Shown: one piece after another, positions 23,958 to 32,517 of the stretch
Position numbering within the stretch: the stretch's first letter is position 1
How the letters are laid out: each line of letters starts with the position of its first letter
NCBI RefSeq assembly: GCF_040546275.1
Contig: NZ_JBEPNO010000015.1
Location: forward strand, 62,001-126,000
Length of the DNA: 64,000 nucleotides
DNA from: Nakamurella sp040546275
GTDB lineage: Bacteria; Actinomycetota; Actinomycetes; Mycobacteriales; Nakamurellaceae
Direction: 5' to 3'
Position numbers and translations under genes: made by a program
The notes under the pieces: model-generated
What the model saw: only the letters and a program-made list of their open reading frames with translations
Told to the model about the DNA's origin: nothing
Database searches by the model: none

Positions 23958-25229
23958 TCACTCATGGCCGAGCTCCTCGATGTCATGGCCCATGCGATCC
24001 CGCTTGGTGGTCAGGTACTTGATGTTCTCCGGGTTGACCGACACCGCTAGCGGGACGCGACCCAGGATGTGCAGGCCATAGCCTTCCAGGCCGGCACGCT
24101 TGGCCGGGTTGTTGGTCAGCAGGCGCATCGACTTGATGCCCAGATCAGCGAGAACCTGTGCGCCGGTGCCGTATTCGCGGGAATCCGACGGCAGCCCGAG
24201 GGCCAGATTCGCGTCGACGGTGTCGGCGCCCTCGTCCTGCAACTCGTACGCCCGGAGCTTGTCGAGCAGCCCGATCCCGCGGCCCTCGTGACCGCGGATG
24301 TAGAGGACCACCCCGCGACCTTCCGTGACGACGGCGTCCAGCGCGGCATGTAGCTGCGGCCCGCAGTCGCAACGCAGGGACCCGAGAACGTCTCCGGTCA
24401 GGCATTCCGAGTGCACCCGCACGAGAACGTCGTCACCTCGGGCGATGTCGCCGTGGACGAGGGCGATGAGCTCGCGCCCGGTCACCTTGCTCATGTACCC
24501 GACGGCACGAAAATCGCCCTGCGGCAACGGAAGTCGCGCGTCGGCGACCTTGGTGACCTGGACCTCCCTGGCGCGCCGGTAGGCGACCAGGTCGGCGATC
24601 GAGATCAGCGCGAGGTCGTGTTCGGCAGCGAACTCCTTCAGCTCCGGGAGGCGGGCCATCTCGCCGACGCTGGAGGAACTGACGACCTCGCAGATGCCGG
24701 ACACCGGCCGCAGCCCGGCCAGGTTGCACAGATCGACGGCCGCCTCGGTGTGACCGGGACGGACCAGCACCCCACCCTCGCGGGATCGCAGCGGAAGCAC
24801 GTGACCGGGGCGGGTCAGGTCGTTCTCGGTGGTCGACGCATCGGCCAGCACCCGCATCGTGAACGCCCGGTCGGTGGCCGAGATCCCCGTAGTCACACCC
24901 TCTTTGGCATCGACCGACACGGTGTAGGCAGTGCCTTTGCGGTCCTGGTTGACGTGGTACATCGGCGGCAGCCCGAGACGGTCGCAGTCCTCGCCCGTCA
25001 TCGGTACGCAGATCAGCCCGGAGGAGTGGCGGACGGTGAAGGCCACGAGTTCAGGGGTGGCGAGCTCGGCGGCGAAGATCAGATCGCCCTCGTTCTCCCG
25101 GTCCTCGTCGTCGACCACGACAATGGCGTGCCCGGCAGCGATCTCCGACACAGCGAACTCGATGCTGTCGAAGCCGGCCCCGGTCTTCACCCGCGCCGCC
25201 GATGCCGAGGTCTGTGTGGTGCTCGTCAT
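23958..25229 (-). CDS. ribBA: Bifunctional DHBP synthase / GTP cyclohydrolase II
   Basis: 423 residues; ATG at 25229 overlaps the ribE stop (ATGA). The N-terminal RibB domain (to ~residue 225) has DDEDRENEGDL and the RPGH motif (TRPGHVLPL) that make dihydroxybutanone phosphate from ribulose-5-P. The C-terminal RibA domain has the zinc triad SECLTGDVLGSLRCDCG and RGHEGRGIGL for GTP ring opening. Ribulose-5-P is interconverted by rpe encoded just upstream. No ribD gene is seen in the window, so the deaminase/reductase is elsewhere. Confidence 0.97.
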   Translation of the reverse strand: MTSTTQTSASAARVKTGAGFDSIEFAVSEIAAGHAIVVVDDEDRENEGDLIFAAELATPELVAFTVRHSSGLICVPMTGEDCDRLGLPPMYHVNQDRKGTAYTVSVDAKEGVTTGISATDRAFTMRVLADASTTENDLTRPGHVLPLRSREGGVLVRPGHTEAAVDLCNLAGLRPVSGICEVVSSSSVGEMARLPELKEFAAEHDLALISIADLVAYRRAREVQVTKVADARLPLPQGDFRAVGYMSKVTGRELIALVHGDIARGDDVLVRVHSECLTGDVLGSLRCDCGPQLHAALDAVVTEGRGVVLYIRGHEGRGIGLLDKLRAYELQDEGADTVDANLALGLPSDSREYGTGAQVLADLGIKSMRLLTNNPAKRAGLEGYGLHILGRVPLAVSVNPENIKYLTTKRDRMGHDIEELGHE

Positions 25230-25879
25230 GACCGGTCCCCACTTGCTGTGTTGTCGGTTGCTGGTTGCGCATCTCGGAACGTCAGCAGCCGTTCCACGTA
25301 CTTGGCCATCACGTCGACCTCGATGTTGACGGCAGCGCCCAGTGCGCTGCTGCCGAGCGTGGTCGCTGCCCTGGTCTCGGGGATGATCCCGAGGGTGAAG
25401 ACGGCGCCGTGGTCGTTGTCGGTGACATCGATGACGGTCAGCGAGATTCCGTCGACCGCGATGGCGCCCTTGCTCGCGATGTAGCGGGCCAGGTCCTTGC
25501 TGACCGAGATGCTGAACTCGTCGTAGCCCTCGTGCGGGATACGGGCGACAATCGTTCCGACGCCGTCGATGTGGCCCTGGACGACGTGCCCACCGAGGCG
25601 GGTGGAGGCCATGACGGACCGCTCCAGGTTGACCGGACGTCCGGACGCCCACTCCTTGGCGCTGGTGCGCAACAGCGTCTCGGCCATCACGTCGGCGGTG
25701 AAGGTGCCGTCGGCCGTGGCCACCACCGTCAGGCAGACGCCCGAGACCGCGATCGAGTCGCCGTGGTGGACGTCCTGCGTCACCACGGGCCCGCGTACGG
25801 TGACGCGCGCGTCGGCGCCGTCCGGCGCAAGATCCAGTGCGACGACCTCGCCGCGTTCTTCGACGATCCCGGTGAACAT
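25226..25879 (-). CDS. ribE: Riboflavin synthase, alpha subunit
   Basis: 217 residues from the ATG at 25879, giving the canonical MFTGIVEERG; 20 further upstream codons are spurious. Two lumazine-binding repeats: MFTGIVEE...GVCLTVV and MASTRLGGHVVQGHIDGVGTI...GISLTVI. It dismutates two molecules of lumazine to riboflavin. First riboflavin gene of the operon, overlapping ribBA. No FMN riboswitch signature was found in the 158 bases between rpe and this gene. Confidence 0.95.
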   Translation of the reverse strand: MFTGIVEERGEVVALDLAPDGADARVTVRGPVVTQDVHHGDSIAVSGVCLTVVATADGTFTADVMAETLLRTSAKEWASGRPVNLERSVMASTRLGGHVVQGHIDGVGTIVARIPHEGYDEFSISVSKDLARYIASKGAIAVDGISLTVIDVTDNDHGAVFTLGIIPETRAATTLGSSALGAAVNIEVDVMAKYVERLLTFRDAQPATDNTASGDRS

Positions 25880-26037
25880 GTGGTGCCATCCATTCCGCTG
25901 CCTGGCCGAACCCGGGACGCTGTGGCGTCCCACTTCCATACTCCCCCACCTGGGGTGGTGATGTCGTCGAGGCCCTAACCGCTCGATCCGTCCGGGCTAG
26001 CTCAGGGACGGGGAATGCCAAGGATGACGGCGCAGAA

Positions 26038-26721
26038 TCAGGCCGAGCTGGGTTGCGGGCGACGCGCATGGGCGCTCGCCTTGGCCCGCAGCGCGGCGAC
26101 CGCGCCGGCCCGGTCTGTCATCCCGTAGACGCCGGAACCGGCGACAAAACAGTCTGCTCCGGCTTCGGCAGCGCGCTCGATGGTCTCCAGGTCGATGCCG
26201 CCGTCGACCTGCACGACGACGTTCAGGTGGCCCGTCTCGACCATGCGGCGTGCTCGGGAGACCTTGTCCATCATCTCCGGCATGAACGACTGGCCACCGA
26301 AACCGGGCTCCACCGTCATGATCAGCAGGGTGTCGTAGTGCGGCAGCACCTCGACCCAGTCCTCCAGGTCGGTCCCCGGCTTGAGCGACAACCCGGCCTT
26401 GGCGCCGGCTGCGCGCAATTCGACCGCCATCGTCACCGGATCGGCGACGGCCTCCGCGTGCACGGTGACGTTGTAGGCGCCGGCCTCGGCGTAGGCGACG
26501 GCCCAGCGGTCGGGATCGTCGATCATCAGGTGGCAGTCGAGCGGGATGTCGGTGGCCTCGAGCAGGGACTTCACCACGGGGAGGCCGAGCGTCAGGTTCG
26601 GCACGAAGTGGTTGTCCATGACGTCGACGTGCAGCCAGTCCGCGCCGGCGACCGCGGCCGCCTCGTCGGCGAGGTGGGCGAAATCCGCGGACAGGATGCT
26701 CGGTGCGATGAGTAGGGCCAC
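26038..26721 (-). CDS. rpe: Ribulose-phosphate 3-epimerase
   Basis: 227 residues from the GTG at 26721 (another GTG at 26739 and a TTG at 26727 are possible). TIM barrel with the metal site of the family: LIAPSILSADFAHL, HVDVMDNHFVPNLTLG, CHLMI, MTVEPGFGGQSFMPEM and VQVDGGID. Interconverts ribulose-5-P and xylulose-5-P and so feeds RibB. In related genomes it directly follows rsmB in the same direction; here the two are separated by a methyltransferase gene on the other strand. Confidence 0.95.
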   Translation of the reverse strand: MALLIAPSILSADFAHLADEAAAVAGADWLHVDVMDNHFVPNLTLGLPVVKSLLEATDIPLDCHLMIDDPDRWAVAYAEAGAYNVTVHAEAVADPVTMAVELRAAGAKAGLSLKPGTDLEDWVEVLPHYDTLLIMTVEPGFGGQSFMPEMMDKVSRARRMVETGHLNVVVQVDGGIDLETIERAAEAGADCFVAGSGVYGMTDRAGAVAALRAKASAHARRPQPSSA

Positions 26722-26810
26722 ATCCAAAAGCCTAGCCACGTTGCCGGCACCCGCGGGCCGTCCGGCGGGAGTGGTCGGTCACGTCCGGGCAGGTCACCCA
26801 GCACCCGTTG

Positions 26811-26852
26811 CGTCCTGCAAAGTGCTCGCTATAACGAGCACTTTGCAGGACG
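26811..26852. repeat. Palindromic repeat, copy 1
   Basis: Perfect 18-bp inverted repeat CGTCCTGCAAAGTGCTCG (26811-26828) and its complement (26835-26852) around the loop CTATAA. The same element recurs at 27779-27824. This copy lies between the divergent 5' ends of rpe and the methyltransferase, so it is not simply a terminator. Confidence 0.9.
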
Positions 26853-26923
26853 TAGCGGGGCGGACGAGGGGGAAGTGGGCGTCAGACCTGGGCAAAGGCG
26901 GCCCGCTCTGCCATATTTCGCTG

Positions 26924-27742
26924 ATGACCGAGAATCCTGCCGGAGCTGCCGGCATCTTCAACCGGGTGGCGGACACCTACGACGCGGTCGGGGTCGAGTG
27001 GTTCGGGCCGATCGCGCGCGGACTGATCAGCCGGCTGGACCCGCAGCCGGGCGAGGTCGCGCTGGACATCGGGTGCGGCCGGGGCGCCGCCCTGCTGCCG
27101 TTGGCCACCGCCGTGGGCCCCGCCGGACGGGCTCTTGGCTTCGATCTCGCTCCTCGGATGGTGGCTGCCACCGCGGCCGACCTCAGCGGACTGCCGCAGG
27201 CCGAAGTGCGGATCGCGGATGCACAAGATCCAGGTCTGGACGCCGCCACGTTCGACGTCATCGCGTCCTCGCTGGTGTTGTTCTTCCTGTCGGATCCGGC
27301 TGCGGCGATGAAGAAGTGGGCCGACCTGCTGGCCACTGGCGGGCGGCTCGGCATCGCCACGTTCGCCGGCCGCGACCCGCGATGGATCGAGCTGGACCAG
27401 CTGTTCACGCCCTTCCTGCCGCCGGGGATGAAGGACGCCAGGACCAGCGGGCAGGCCGGTCCGTTCGCGTCGGACCAGGGAGTTGCGGCGCTGTTCACCG
27501 ACGCCGGGTTGACGCAGGTGCGCACCGAGAGTGCCACCGTGAAAGCAGTTCTCGCCGATCCTGAGCACTGGCTGCGGTTCAGCCGTTCGCACGGCCAGCG
27601 GGCCATGTGGGAGGCGGTGCCGGTGGAGCAGCACCCGGACATCGAGTCGGCCGCGTCGGAGATGCTGGAAGGATTCCGCGAACCTGACGGCAGCATCGTG
27701 TTCTGGCAGGACGTGCGATACACCTTCGGCCGCCGGGCCTGA
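26924..27742 (+). CDS. Class I SAM-dependent methyltransferase in an inserted islet
   Basis: 272 residues from the ATG at 26924. SAM motif I ALDIGCGRGAALLPLA (~residue 47), motif II-like FDLAPRMV, and DVIASSLVLFFL (motif IV). N-terminus IFNRVADTYDAVGVEWF resembles UbiE/Coq5-type small-molecule methyltransferases. The acceptor is unknown. It is the only plus-strand gene in this stretch, breaks the conserved rsmB-rpe pair, and is bracketed by two copies of one palindrome, all signs of later insertion. Confidence 0.85.
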   Translation: MTENPAGAAGIFNRVADTYDAVGVEWFGPIARGLISRLDPQPGEVALDIGCGRGAALLPLATAVGPAGRALGFDLAPRMVAATAADLSGLPQAEVRIADAQDPGLDAATFDVIASSLVLFFLSDPAAAMKKWADLLATGGRLGIATFAGRDPRWIELDQLFTPFLPPGMKDARTSGQAGPFASDQGVAALFTDAGLTQVRTESATVKAVLADPEHWLRFSRSHGQRAMWEAVPVEQHPDIESAASEMLEGFREPDGSIVFWQDVRYTFGRRA

Positions 27743-27778
27743 CGTCCGCCGGGCCTTGCGTCCTGCGTCAGCGGGCGC

Positions 27779-27824
27779 TGCGTCCTGCAAAGTGCTCGCT
27801 ATACCGAGCACTTTGCAGGACGCA
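27779..27824. repeat. Palindromic repeat, copy 2
   Basis: Perfect 20-bp inverted repeat TGCGTCCTGCAAAGTGCTCG (27779-27798) and its complement (27805-27824) with loop CTATAC. It differs from copy 1 by a single loop base and extends two base pairs further. It lies between the convergent ends of the methyltransferase and rsmB, where it could terminate both. Confidence 0.92.
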
Positions 27825-27851
27825 ACGGGCGGTTCGCGGGTTCGACGGGGG

Positions 27852-29330
27852 TTACAGCTGGCGCTGCATCAGGGCGAGGAACATGCCGTCGGTGCCCTGG
27901 CGGTGCGGCCAGAGTTGGACGGTCGGCCCGGCGCCGAGATCGGGCACGCCGGGCAGGAACGCGCGGGCATCGACCAACTCCAGTTCGGCCGGACGGCGCG
28001 AGATGACGCCGACCGTCTCGGAGAGGTGCGGCGAGCAGGTGACGTAGGCGACCAGACCGCCGGGCCGGACGAGCTTGGCAGCCGAAGCCAGCAGCTCACG
28101 CTGCAGCTTGACCAGCGGCGCGACGTCGGACTGCTGCCGTCGCCAGCGGGCTTCCGGACGTCGGCGCAGCGCACCGAGGCCGGTGCAGGGAGCATCGAGC
28201 AGCACCCGGTCGAAGGCGGCAGCCGGCAGGCCCGGATCGCGGCCGTCGGCGGTGTGCACGGCAACGGGCAGCCCGGCGACCGCCTTGCGGACGAGTTCGG
28301 CCCGGTGCGGGGTGACCTCGACGGCGTCCACCCGGGCACCGACCTGCGAGGCCCAGGCCCCGAGCAGGGCGGCCTTGCCGCCGGGGCCGGAGGCGAGGTC
28401 GAGCCAACGCTCGTCCGGTCCGGTCAGGTCCGCGCCGGCCAACGCGAGCGCCACCAATTGGGATCCCTCGTCCTGTACCGCGGCCCGACCGTCGGCGATG
28501 GCGCTGATCCGCCCCGGGTCGCCGGTGGGCAGGTACACGCCGAACGGTGAGTAACGGGCCCGGTCGCCGCCGGCGGCGTTCATCAGCTCGTCCTGGCTGA
28601 TCCGGCCGGGCTTGGCCAGTAGGTGGACCTGCGGAGCGACGTCGTTCGCGTTGAGGGCTGCCTCCAGTTCGGCCTGGCCGTAGTCGTCGTCGCCGACTCC
28701 CAGGGCCTCGCGGATCGCGGACGCGATCCACCGCGGATGGGCCGTCGCCAGCGCCAGGTAACCCAGTGGGTCGACTCCGCGGTTCGGGCCGATCTCGGCG
28801 ATCCAGCCTGCCAGATCGTTGCGGGACACCTTGCGCAGCACGGCATTCACGAATCCGGCGGCACCGGGGTTCGGGCCGGCCCTGACCAGGTCGACGGTCA
28901 CCGAGACCGCGGCGTGGTCGGGAATCCGGGTGTGCAGCAGTTGGTAGACGGCCAGCCGGAGGGCGTCCAGCACCGGGCCGTCGAGGTCGGCCAGCGGACG
29001 GTCGATGCACGCGCCGATGACGGCGTCGAGCTGACCGAGCGCGCGGCAGGTGCCGTAGGCGAGTTCGGTGGCCAGGGCCGCGTCGCGCCCGGACAACCCG
29101 CGGTCGTTGAGCAGTCCCGGGAGGGTCAGGTTGGCGTACGCGCTGCGCACCCGGACGGCGGCGAGCAGGTCGAGCGCAGCCTGCCGGGCGTGGTCGATGT
29201 CCGGTGGTCGTCTGGTCTGCGGACGGCGCGGTGGGCCGTCTCCACCGCGTCGACCGTCGGCGGACCGACCACCACGGGGTCCCTGGCTCGGGCGCGCACC
29301 GCTCCGGCCGGGCCGGTCTGCAGAACTCAT
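27852..29330 (-). CDS. rsmB: 16S rRNA m5C methyltransferase RsmB
   Basis: 492 residues. A disordered Arg/Gly-rich N-terminus (~45 residues) is followed by a NusB-like domain (DIDHARQAALDLLAAVRVRSAY) and the methyltransferase domain with LDLASGPGGKAALLG, the proline-cysteine motif DAPCTGLG and the second catalytic cysteine VTCSPH. It methylates C967 of 16S rRNA in characterised homologues. The start overlaps the fmt stop (ATGA). Canonical neighbour of fmt. Confidence 0.95.
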   Translation of the reverse strand: MSSADRPGRSGARPSQGPRGGRSADGRRGGDGPPRRPQTRRPPDIDHARQAALDLLAAVRVRSAYANLTLPGLLNDRGLSGRDAALATELAYGTCRALGQLDAVIGACIDRPLADLDGPVLDALRLAVYQLLHTRIPDHAAVSVTVDLVRAGPNPGAAGFVNAVLRKVSRNDLAGWIAEIGPNRGVDPLGYLALATAHPRWIASAIREALGVGDDDYGQAELEAALNANDVAPQVHLLAKPGRISQDELMNAAGGDRARYSPFGVYLPTGDPGRISAIADGRAAVQDEGSQLVALALAGADLTGPDERWLDLASGPGGKAALLGAWASQVGARVDAVEVTPHRAELVRKAVAGLPVAVHTADGRDPGLPAAAFDRVLLDAPCTGLGALRRRPEARWRRQQSDVAPLVKLQRELLASAAKLVRPGGLVAYVTCSPHLSETVGVISRRPAELELVDARAFLPGVPDLGAGPTVQLWPHRQGTDGMFLALMQRQL

Positions 29331-30340
29331 CGGGCGGCTCTCCTGCCCTCGGCCGGCGCCGGCGCCGCTGCCGGCTCCTGCTCGTCCGAGCTGGTGGGTT
29401 GTTCACTGCTGTCGCGGGCACCCAGGATCGCACCGGCCGGCGGCCGGACGCCCCGTGCCCAGTCCGCGGCGGGCATCGGCCGTTTGCCGGTCGGCTGCAC
29501 CTGGCCGAGCCGGACCGCGGTGCCGCCGGTTCCGACCAGCACCTGCTTCTTCGCCACGAGCAGTTCACCCGGCGCCAGCCCGGTGACCTCGGTCGGCTGC
29601 ACCGGGCCGACAGCCAGCCGTGCACCTGCGAAAGTGGTCCAGGCGCCGGGTTCCGGAGTGACCGAACGGATCAGCCGATCGACAGCCGAAGCCGTCCTGT
29701 CCCAATCGATCTCGGCGTCGGCCACGGTGATCTTCGGGGCCAGGCTGACGCCCTCCAGGGATTGGGTCACGGCCCGGAGCGTCCCGTCGGCGATGCCGTC
29801 CATGGTGGCGACCAGAAGGCCGGCGCCGGAGACCGACAACCGGCCCAGCAGCTCGCCGGCGGTGTCGTCGTCGTTGATCGGCTCGGTGACCACGCCGTAG
29901 ACCGGGCCGGTGTCCAGACCCACCTCGAGCCGGAAGGCGCTGGCGCCGGTGATGTCGTCACCGGCCCGGATCGCGGCCTGGACGGGCGCGGCGCCGCGCC
30001 AGGCGGGCAGCAGCGAGAAGTGGAGGTTGACCCACCCGTGGGTGGGGATGTCCAGCACGTTCTGCCGCAGGATCGCGCCGTAGGCGACCACGGCCGCAGC
30101 ATCGGGCGCGAGCTCGACCAGCCGCGCGACGAACTCGGGATCCCTTGCGGTGACGGGCGTCAGCAGCTCGACGCCGGCTTCCCGGGCCAGTTTCGCCACC
30201 GGCGACGATTCGGTCCGGCGCCCGCGACCGGACGGAGCGTCCGGCCGGCTCATGACGGCCACCACCTCGTGCGCGGAATCCAGGAGGGCACGCAGGGCGG
30301 GCAGTGCCGGAGCGGGGGTGCCCGCGAAGACGATCCGCAT
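29327..30340 (-). CDS. fmt: Methionyl-tRNA formyltransferase
   Basis: 337 residues. MRIVFAGTPAPALPALRALL at the N-terminus, formyl-THF binding and catalytic loop HFSLLPAWRGAAPVQ with Asn/His (VNLHFSLLP), and the OB-like C-terminal domain (PKITVADAEIDWDRTA). Formylates initiator Met-tRNA. The last ~30 residues are a Ser/Glu/Ala-rich tail. In relatives fmt follows priA closely; here 2.5 kb of accessory sequence intervenes. Confidence 0.96.
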   Translation of the reverse strand: MRIVFAGTPAPALPALRALLDSAHEVVAVMSRPDAPSGRGRRTESSPVAKLAREAGVELLTPVTARDPEFVARLVELAPDAAAVVAYGAILRQNVLDIPTHGWVNLHFSLLPAWRGAAPVQAAIRAGDDITGASAFRLEVGLDTGPVYGVVTEPINDDDTAGELLGRLSVSGAGLLVATMDGIADGTLRAVTQSLEGVSLAPKITVADAEIDWDRTASAVDRLIRSVTPEPGAWTTFAGARLAVGPVQPTEVTGLAPGELLVAKKQVLVGTGGTAVRLGQVQPTGKRPMPAADWARGVRPPAGAILGARDSSEQPTSSDEQEPAAAPAPAEGRRAAR

Positions 30341-30702
30341 GAGCCGGCTCCTTTCCTGATCCTGCTGTCGCAGCCGGGCGGTCAGCGGCCTGCTGCCGGT
30401 GTTCTGCGGTCGGCGGTGTTCTGCGGTGTGCGGTGTTCTGCTGTGTGCGGTGTTCTGCGGTCAGCGGTCTGTTGGCGCTGTCCTGCCGTCCTTGCTCGAG
30501 CAGTCTACGGAGCGACCACGCGTCCGATTCTCAGCAAGGATCCTTGGCCAGAACCCGGGTGCGGATTCTGGGTGCCGCGTCATGCTGGATCATGGTCCCT
30601 GCGCGGGGCCGGCCCTGGCGGGTCGCATCGGCGCGGTCGCACGCGAACATCCCGCACCACCATCCGCACGAGCAGTCCGCAGGAACACTCTCTGGAGGAT
30701 CG
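30341..30702. other. Gene-free border of an accessory islet
   Basis: These 362 bases between the divergent fmt and GNAT starts contain the 17-bp tandem repeat (next entry) and otherwise no credible gene. CTGGAGG at 30692-30698 is the ribosome site of the GNAT gene. Promoters for both genes should lie here but cannot be placed by eye. Confidence 0.5.
30401..30468. repeat. 17-bp tandem repeat, four units
   Basis: Four consecutive 17-bp units of the form GTTCTGCGGTSNGCGGT start at 30401, 30418, 30435 and 30452, with a few substitutions. A degenerate continuation may precede and follow. No coding frame explains it. Confidence 0.9.
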
Positions 30703-31317
30703 ATGTCTGTATTCGCACCGGACGGCCGCGCGCTGGTAGGCCGTTACGTCCGACTCGACCGATCGGTCCTGGCCGACTCGCCCGCCCTGTTCACTGCTCT
30801 CGACGACGAGCGGGTCTACGCCGGCAATTTCATGGGCGGACCGGCAGGACGTCCGACGAGCGTCGAGAAGATGGGCGCCGTGCTGGGCGCCGCACTGTCG
30901 ACGCCGGGCCGCACCCCGTACACCGTGCGCCTCACCGGGCTCGGTGATCTCGGCGACGCCGGCACCGTGGTGGGCACCACGAGCCTGGCCAAGCTCTCGC
31001 TGCCGGACGAGCGCATCCACCTCGGCTGGACCGGTTATGCGCCGTCCGTCTGGGCGACCCAGGTCAATCCTGAGTGCAAATATCTGTTGCTGCAGCACAC
31101 CTTCGGCGACTGCGGCCTCGGTCGCGTCCAGCTGCAGACCGACCTGGTGAACGAGCGGTCGCAGGCGGCCATCGAGCGTCTCGGCGCGATCCGGGAAGGT
31201 GTCCTCCGTCGCCACCGCCGCCGCGCGGACGGCAGCTTCCGCGACACCGTCGTCTACTCGATCCTGACCGACGAATGGCCTGCGGTGAAGGCGGGCCTGG
31301 CCGAACGCCTCGTCTAG
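30703..31317 (+). CDS. GNAT family acetyltransferase, RimJ/RimL-like
   Basis: 204 residues from the ATG at 30703 with CTGGAGG upstream. N-terminus DGRALVGRYVRLDRSVLADSPAL, central TVVGTTSLAKLSLPDERIHLGWTGY, and VQLQTDLVNERSQAAIERLGAIREGVLRRHRR, which matches the RimJ/RimL-type GNAT pattern of acetyl-CoA site and C-terminal motif. Such enzymes acetylate protein N-termini, amino acids or drugs; the target is not readable. Part of the islet between fmt and priA. Confidence 0.82.
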   Translation: MSVFAPDGRALVGRYVRLDRSVLADSPALFTALDDERVYAGNFMGGPAGRPTSVEKMGAVLGAALSTPGRTPYTVRLTGLGDLGDAGTVVGTTSLAKLSLPDERIHLGWTGYAPSVWATQVNPECKYLLLQHTFGDCGLGRVQLQTDLVNERSQAAIERLGAIREGVLRRHRRRADGSFRDTVVYSILTDEWPAVKAGLAERLV

Positions 31318-31673
31318 CGAGGATCCCGCGTAGGCGGGTCAGCCGCCGCAGTTGCTCACCACCGTCGAGAACGTGCGGAATAGTCATCCATAGTCGGGGG
31401 ACGCAGCCGCACGTACTGGCCAGTAGCGCGACCACTGGGCTGACACCCCGAGAATGCACGACTGACAATCACCCCAGCGCCGGGCGTTCAGCACCGCTGC
31501 GTCGATCTCAGCGCCTCGGAAAGTTCTCGGGGCCTCGCAAAGTTCGCGGGGCCTCGCAAAGTTTGGGGCCTCTGAGAGTTCGCGTGGCCTCGAATGGTTC
31601 CCACGGCCTCGAAAGCCCAAGCCCCGTGAGCCGGACTCGCGAGGACACCTACCTCGGCAAAGTCGGAGGACAG
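31318..31673. other. Gene-free stretch with direct repeats
   Basis: These 356 bases separate the convergent GNAT and map genes. No ORF here looks coding. The main content is the 19-bp direct repeat array (next entry). A GC-rich short inverted repeat right after the GNAT stop (around 31326-31345) may end its transcript. Confidence 0.5.
31513..31620. repeat. Degenerate 19-bp direct repeat, six units
   Basis: GCCTCGCAAAGTTCGCGGG-like units start at 31513, 31532, 31551, 31568, 31587 and 31606 (spacing 19, 19, 17, 19, 19). Units 2 and 3 are nearly identical and the outer ones are more diverged, as expected for an old tandem expansion. Confidence 0.85.
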
Positions 31674-32450
31674 CTACCGCGGAACGGTGAGGACCTCGGC
31701 GCCCTCGTCGGTGATGGCGATCGTGTGCTCGCTGTGCGCCGTCCGACTGCCAGTCGCACTGCGGAGCGTCCACCCATCGGTATCGGTGACCAGATCGGCA
31801 GTGTCCGCCATCACCCACGGCTCCAACGCGAGCAGCAGGCCCGGGCGGAGTTTGTATCCGCGGCGCGGCCGCCCGATGTTCGGGATGTGCGGGTCCTGAT
31901 GCATCGTCGACCCGACGCCGTGGCCTCCGAACTCGGTGTTGACCGGGTACCCCGCATCGCGCAGGACCGAGCCGATGGCGTGCGAGACATCCCCGACCCG
32001 GACTCCGGGGCCGGCGGCGGCGATCCCGGCCTGCAGCGCGCGTTCGGTCGCGGTGATCATCGCGACACTCTCCGCGCCCCCGACTGACGGGTCGCCCACG
32101 ATGAAGCTGATCGCCGAGTCGGCCACGACGCCGCCCAGGGAGACCGCGAGGTCGAGCGACAGCAGGTCCCCGTCTGCCAGCGTGTAGTCGAACGGCAGTC
32201 CGTGGAGGACAGCGTCGTTGACCGACGTGCAGATGTAGTGGCTGAACGGCCCGCGGCCGAAGGATGGCGCGTAGTCGACGTAGCAGGACAGGGCGCCGGC
32301 CTTGGCAATGAGGCTCTGGGTCCACCGGTCGATCTCCAGGAGGTTCGTGCCGACCGCGCTCCGGCTCTTCAACGTCTGGAGGATCTCGGCCACCAACGCG
32401 CCGGTCTGCCTGGCCCTGGGCAGGGTGGTGGCGGGAAGGATCTCGATCAT
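31674..32450 (-). CDS. map: Type I methionine aminopeptidase
   Basis: 258 residues. Removes the N-terminal Met from nascent proteins. The five metal ligands of the family are visible: two Asp in LSLDLAVSLGGVVADSAISF, His in GGHGVGSTMH, Glu in LALEPWV and Glu in AHSEHTIAIT. It lacks the N-terminal zinc or SH3-binding extension of the longer actinobacterial isoform. Genomes of this group often carry two map genes; this one, placed in an accessory islet beside an XRE regulator, is probably the second copy. Confidence 0.93.
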   Translation of the reverse strand: MIEILPATTLPRARQTGALVAEILQTLKSRSAVGTNLLEIDRWTQSLIAKAGALSCYVDYAPSFGRGPFSHYICTSVNDAVLHGLPFDYTLADGDLLSLDLAVSLGGVVADSAISFIVGDPSVGGAESVAMITATERALQAGIAAAGPGVRVGDVSHAIGSVLRDAGYPVNTEFGGHGVGSTMHQDPHIPNIGRPRRGYKLRPGLLLALEPWVMADTADLVTDTDGWTLRSATGSRTAHSEHTIAITDEGAEVLTVPR

Positions 32451-32517
32451 GATGGGGATCTCGTCGTCATTCCAATAACTATACCGGTCATATCATGACG
32501 GTACTATCATTGGTGTC
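32451..32517. promoter_or_regulatory. Divergent map/XRE promoter with imperfect palindrome
   Basis: The 67-base gap is AT-rich and contains TACCGGTCAT (32482-32491) and ATGACGGTA (32495-32503), an inverted repeat with one base missing, followed by the -10-like TATCAT at 32505-32510 only seven bases before the XRE ATG, which suggests a nearly leaderless transcript. The palindrome is a natural operator for the XRE protein. Confidence 0.5.

Noticed and set aside
25880..26037. FMN riboswitch upstream of ribE
   Set aside because: The conserved RFN boxes are not recognisable. Only a small GGGACGC/GCGTCCC hairpin is seen.
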